Source: Bacteroidales bacterium (lineage in GTDB: Bacteria; Bacteroidota; Bacteroidia; Bacteroidales; Marinilabiliaceae). From it: a stretch of 64,000 nt of DNA. The translations under genes and the position numbers were made by a program. Below are positions 61,569 to 64,000 of the stretch, piece after piece (position 1 is the first letter of the stretch; the number at the start of each line of letters is the position of its first letter). The DNA lies in assembly GCA_024401295.1 (NCBI GenBank), contig JAKSLG010000002.1, forward strand, positions 118,851 through 182,850. The letters are read 5' to 3'. The notes below the pieces were generated by a model, which had not been told where the DNA came from, made no database searches, and worked only from the letters and a program-made list of their open reading frames with translations.

Positions 61569-62315
61569 ATGAAATTACTTGAAGGAAAAACTGCCATCGT
61601 CACAGGTGCTGCTCGCGGCATCGGCAAGGCAATTGCGCTCAAGTTTGCAGCAGAAGGCGCAAACATCGCATTCACTGACCTCGTAATTAACGAAGACGCA
61701 CAGAACACAGAAAAGGAAATAGCCGCTCTCGGCGTTAAAGTTAAGGCATACGCTTCTAACGCAGCCGACTTCGCACAGACTGAGCAAGTTGTTGCTGCCG
61801 TTAAGGAAGATTTCGGCACAATCGACATTCTCGTAAACAACGCCGGCATCACAAAAGACGGTCTTATGCTCCGCATGACTGAACAGCAGTGGGACGCTGT
61901 CATCAACGTCAACCTCAAGTCTGCGTTCAACTTCATCCATGCATGCGTTCCTGTAATGATGCGTCAGCGTGGCGGTTCTATCATCAATATGGCAAGTGTC
62001 GTTGGCGTTCACGGCAATGCTGGTCAGTCAAACTACGCAGCTTCTAAGGCTGGTATGATTGCTCTTGCAAAGTCTGTAGCACAGGAAATGGGTCCTAAGG
62101 GCATCCGTGCAAATGCAATCGCTCCTGGTTTCATCGAGACTGCCATGACAGCTCAACTTCCTGAAGCCGTTCGCGAAGATTGGATGAAGAAGATCCCTGC
62201 TCGTCGCGGTGGCAAGCCAGAAGATATTGCAGACGTTGCAACATTCCTCGCCAGCGATATGGCTTCATACGTTACAGGCCAGGTTATCCAGGTCGATGGC
62301 GGCATGAACATGTAA
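61569..62315 (+). CDS. fabG: 3-oxoacyl-[acyl-carrier-protein] reductase
   Basis: NADPH-dependent reductase of the fatty-acid elongation cycle. A 248-residue classical SDR: cofactor motif TGAARGIG (12-19), NNAG (90-93), and the catalytic triad Ser143 (INMASVVG), Tyr156 and Lys160 (YAASK), with IAPGFIETAMT after it. It is the only fatty-acid synthesis gene here and is flanked by its own terminator. Codon choice (more GCT, CCT, TCT) differs slightly from its neighbours, consistent with high expression. Confidence 0.93.
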   Translation: MKLLEGKTAIVTGAARGIGKAIALKFAAEGANIAFTDLVINEDAQNTEKEIAALGVKVKAYASNAADFAQTEQVVAAVKEDFGTIDILVNNAGITKDGLMLRMTEQQWDAVINVNLKSAFNFIHACVPVMMRQRGGSIINMASVVGVHGNAGQSNYAASKAGMIALAKSVAQEMGPKGIRANAIAPGFIETAMTAQLPEAVREDWMKKIPARRGGKPEDIADVATFLASDMASYVTGQVIQVDGGMNM

Positions 62316-62336
62316 GATATCTCCCATACAGGGAAC

Positions 62337-62373
62337 AAAAAAACTCTCACCGATTCTCGGCGAGAGTTTTTTA
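62337..62373 (+). terminator. Terminator after fabG
   Basis: AAAACTCTCACCG / CGGCGAGAGTTTT stem (one mismatch) with T run. Confidence 0.8.
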
Positions 62374-62386
62374 TGCGCCCCATGTC

Positions 62387-62974
62387 TCATTCATCTATCT
62401 CAATGACTTCAACATATGTTGGCTCATCATTTACCATTACCACACGTTTAGGATCGTCAAACGTTCCCTTTTTGCAGACCCATTTCATTACAATCTTGCC
62501 ATTCCATCGATCATAGGCATCTCCTAAAAGGAAAACATAGCCACCGTCAGATTCAACAATTCTAAGACTGGTCCACTGAGGTCCATTAGGAGATTCACGA
62601 ACGATAGCCGCTTCCAACGTGTTTTCGAGGAAAGACAAGGAGTTTGCAACAAGACGATAAACGCTCACATAAGGATCGCGAGGATCAAGACCATCGTTAG
62701 CGTAGAGTTCAATCTTCCACGATTCAGGATTGCTGCGGTCAAAAACCACATACTTATACGAAGATTTTTCTTGTATAAAATCGCCTTGTGCTGAGTTTTT
62801 GAATGCCAATCGGCCCTCCGTGACCTTAGTCACCTCGCGCTGCAACTTATACATATTGCATTTCTTCTTCGTTTCAGCAGAGGCCATTGGTTTCACACCA
62901 CAATAAAGATCTTCTGACTGGGCAAAAACATTGAGTCCCAAGAACATTAAAATCACTAATACTGTATTTCTCAT
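62387..62974 (-). CDS. Secreted hypothetical protein
   Basis: A 195-residue exported protein; the ATG at 62974 is chosen because it starts a clean signal peptide (MRNTVLVILMFLGLNVFAQ), while the upstream in-frame extension runs back into a terminator hairpin. The mature part has no motif I recognise; it is mixed alpha/beta with a Cys pair near its N-terminus (DLYCGVKPMASAETKKKCNM) and a few Trp-rich strands (YDRWNGKIVMKWVCKKG). Confidence 0.65.
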   Translation of the reverse strand: MRNTVLVILMFLGLNVFAQSEDLYCGVKPMASAETKKKCNMYKLQREVTKVTEGRLAFKNSAQGDFIQEKSSYKYVVFDRSNPESWKIELYANDGLDPRDPYVSVYRLVANSLSFLENTLEAAIVRESPNGPQWTSLRIVESDGGYVFLLGDAYDRWNGKIVMKWVCKKGTFDDPKRVVMVNDEPTYVEVIEIDE

Positions 62975-63043
62975 ATCATTTGTTTTTATCGTCTGATGTG
63001 CAATAATTATGCCATTAACGACTTCCGGCAACTTACGAATTAA

Positions 63044-63082
63044 TAAAAAAAAACGGACACCCCCATCCGGAGATGCCCGTTC
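63044..63082 (-). terminator. Terminator of the YD-like gene
   Basis: AACGGACACCCCCAT / hairpin with GATGCCCGTT, followed by T run on the minus strand, about 50 bases past the stop of the gene at 63135. Confidence 0.65.
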
Positions 63083-63134
63083 CCTGATCATTTATCGTAC
63101 AGACGTGGCATGCCGCGTCTCTCCAAACATACAT

Positions 63135-64000
63135 TTACAACTTTCTACCTGCCAAATCATATTTCTCTCCATCCTTGACAATGACAACCTGACCATTCTC
63201 CACAGTCTTGAAGTTATATGCACCAACGTGGTCAAGCTCCGTACGTCTTGAAGGAGTTGCCGTTTTCTTCGTGAAGAAATACTTGCTGTCTGGTGTGTTT
63301 GTCTTAAGTGTCACACCATCTGCCTCATAATGCTTGCCAACTGCCTCTGTGCCGTCAGCATTATAGGTAATTTTCTCAATGATAACATCACAGTCGTTAT
63401 CTACACAACCATATTCTACTTGTACCAATCTGTCGTTTTCATCATAGGTGTAGCGTTCTGTATCAGAATATGATGTTGAAAATGTAATAATATTCTTGCT
63501 ATTATACTCAAATAATTCTGTATTTGAATGAACCCACTCGCCAACACAATTTATTTCATCCTTTATAATGTTACCGTTATCATCATAGGTTAATGCATGA
63601 GTTTCTGTGTTAACCAAATCGCCGTAGTCATAATATTTAACCACATAACCTGTCAATATGCCTTCTACATAGTTGTTCTCATAATTCTCTTTTGCCTCCC
63701 ATTCATCATTATCCTCCATAAGCTCCACACTACTTATCTTATTCCCTTTTTCGTCATATTGATAAGTCCTGTTATATACTTCTATATCATATTCTTCGTC
63801 TTCGTAACTGCTTGTCATTTTTGAGATTTTCCCATTAGAATCATATGATAACGTAACGTCCCAATATGTATCATCTGCATACATATTACATTTAGTTAGA
63901 GCAAAATTGTTATTCGCATTTAAAGCTTCAAATATATGAAGTTGTGCCGAAGCCACAACACCCACCAAAAGGGCAGCAAAAAGTGTAAACAGTCTATTCA
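63135..64000 (-). CDS. Secreted YD-repeat-like protein (start codon at the window edge)
   Basis: Reads in frame to the last base of the window. The codons at the edge give (M)NRLFTLFAALLVGVVASAQ, a complete signal peptide, so only the A of the ATG should lie outside. The mature part has short tandem strand-turn units of the YD/RHS kind: YDSNGKISKM, YDEKGNKISS, YDDNGNIIKD, YDENDRLVQV, YNADGTEAVG. The C-terminus (NGQVVIVKDGEKYDLAGRKL) is a tail often seen on secreted Prevotella/Bacteroides proteins. Function unknown. About 288 residues if the start is as inferred. Confidence 0.75.
   Translation of the reverse strand, partial: NRLFTLFAALLVGVVASAQLHIFEALNANNNFALTKCNMYADDTYWDVTLSYDSNGKISKMTSSYEDEEYDIEVYNRTYQYDEKGNKISSVELMEDNDEWEAKENYENNYVEGILTGYVVKYYDYGDLVNTETHALTYDDNGNIIKDEINCVGEWVHSNTELFEYNSKNIITFSTSYSDTERYTYDENDRLVQVEYGCVDNDCDVIIEKITYNADGTEAVGKHYEADGVTLKTNTPDSKYFFTKKTATPSRRTELDHVGAYNFKTVENGQVVIVKDGEKYDLAGRKL

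Overview
The window looks like a chromosomal segment of a Bacteroidales (Bacteroidota) bacterium. Evidence: promoters of the TTTG-N19/20-TAnnTTTG type recur in front of genes; Shine-Dalgarno motifs are largely absent; two sigma factors are of the short (about 286 aa) Bacteroidota primary type; and several families restricted to the phylum are present (the omega-like RNA polymerase subunit, DUF4290, DUF4199, DUF3078, the GlsA/GlsB glycine-lipid acyltransferases, CotH/lamin-tail secreted proteins). Plant cell-wall enzymes (feruloyl-esterase fusion, GH127, GH9, GH51) suggest a gut or rumen fibre degrader, perhaps Prevotella- or Muribaculum-like; the genus cannot be settled from the sequence alone. 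No rRNA, insertion sequence, phage or CRISPR array was seen.

Layout. 1-8.5 kb: an M16 peptidase (cut by the window edge), an ACT-domain protein, and a housekeeping run dapA, PH-domain protein, trkA, ruvX, def, dnaN, queH. 8.6-16.7 kb: UvrD/PcrA helicase, a divergent hypothetical, a large CotH-type secreted protein, bamD, omega subunit and a BASS-family transporter. 16.8 kb: tRNA-Met(CAT). 17-19.4 kb: DUF3078 protein, MscS channel, HAD phosphatase (minus strand). 19.5-23.9 kb: a bimodular esterase and a GH127 beta-L-arabinofuranosidase.

23.9-34.9 kb is the most interesting region. Two operons encode one tripartite ABC efflux system and its two-component regulator: adaptor + NtrC-type regulator + histidine kinase, then ATPase + TolC + two FtsX permeases. 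Each operon is preceded by the same regulatory module: two TGTCC-N6-GGACA palindromes exactly 21 bp apart, an IHF-consensus site, and a -24/-12 sigma-54 promoter, all at the same relative distances. An old-yellow-enzyme-type oxidoreductase with its own housekeeping promoter sits between the two operons.

34.9-41.3 kb: Nudix hydrolase, GH9 lipoprotein, YkvA protein, GH51 arabinofuranosidase, YjbQ. 41.3-48.3 kb: a plus-strand run DUF4199, GT2, a small Rossmann-like protein, CCA-adding enzyme, glsA, glsB, a TPR histidine kinase whose phospho-acceptor His is replaced by Asn, and xseB. 48.3-57 kb (minus strand): U32 peptidase, a candidate structured RNA, murA (Asp in place of the fosfomycin-target Cys), DUF4290, a first rpoD-like sigma factor, a GIN-domain protein, RDD protein, der, and a second, nearly identical rpoD. 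57.2-61.2 kb: etfB-etfA-small membrane protein-acyl-CoA dehydrogenase. The end holds fabG, a secreted hypothetical, and a secreted YD-like protein that runs off the window by what appears to be a single base.
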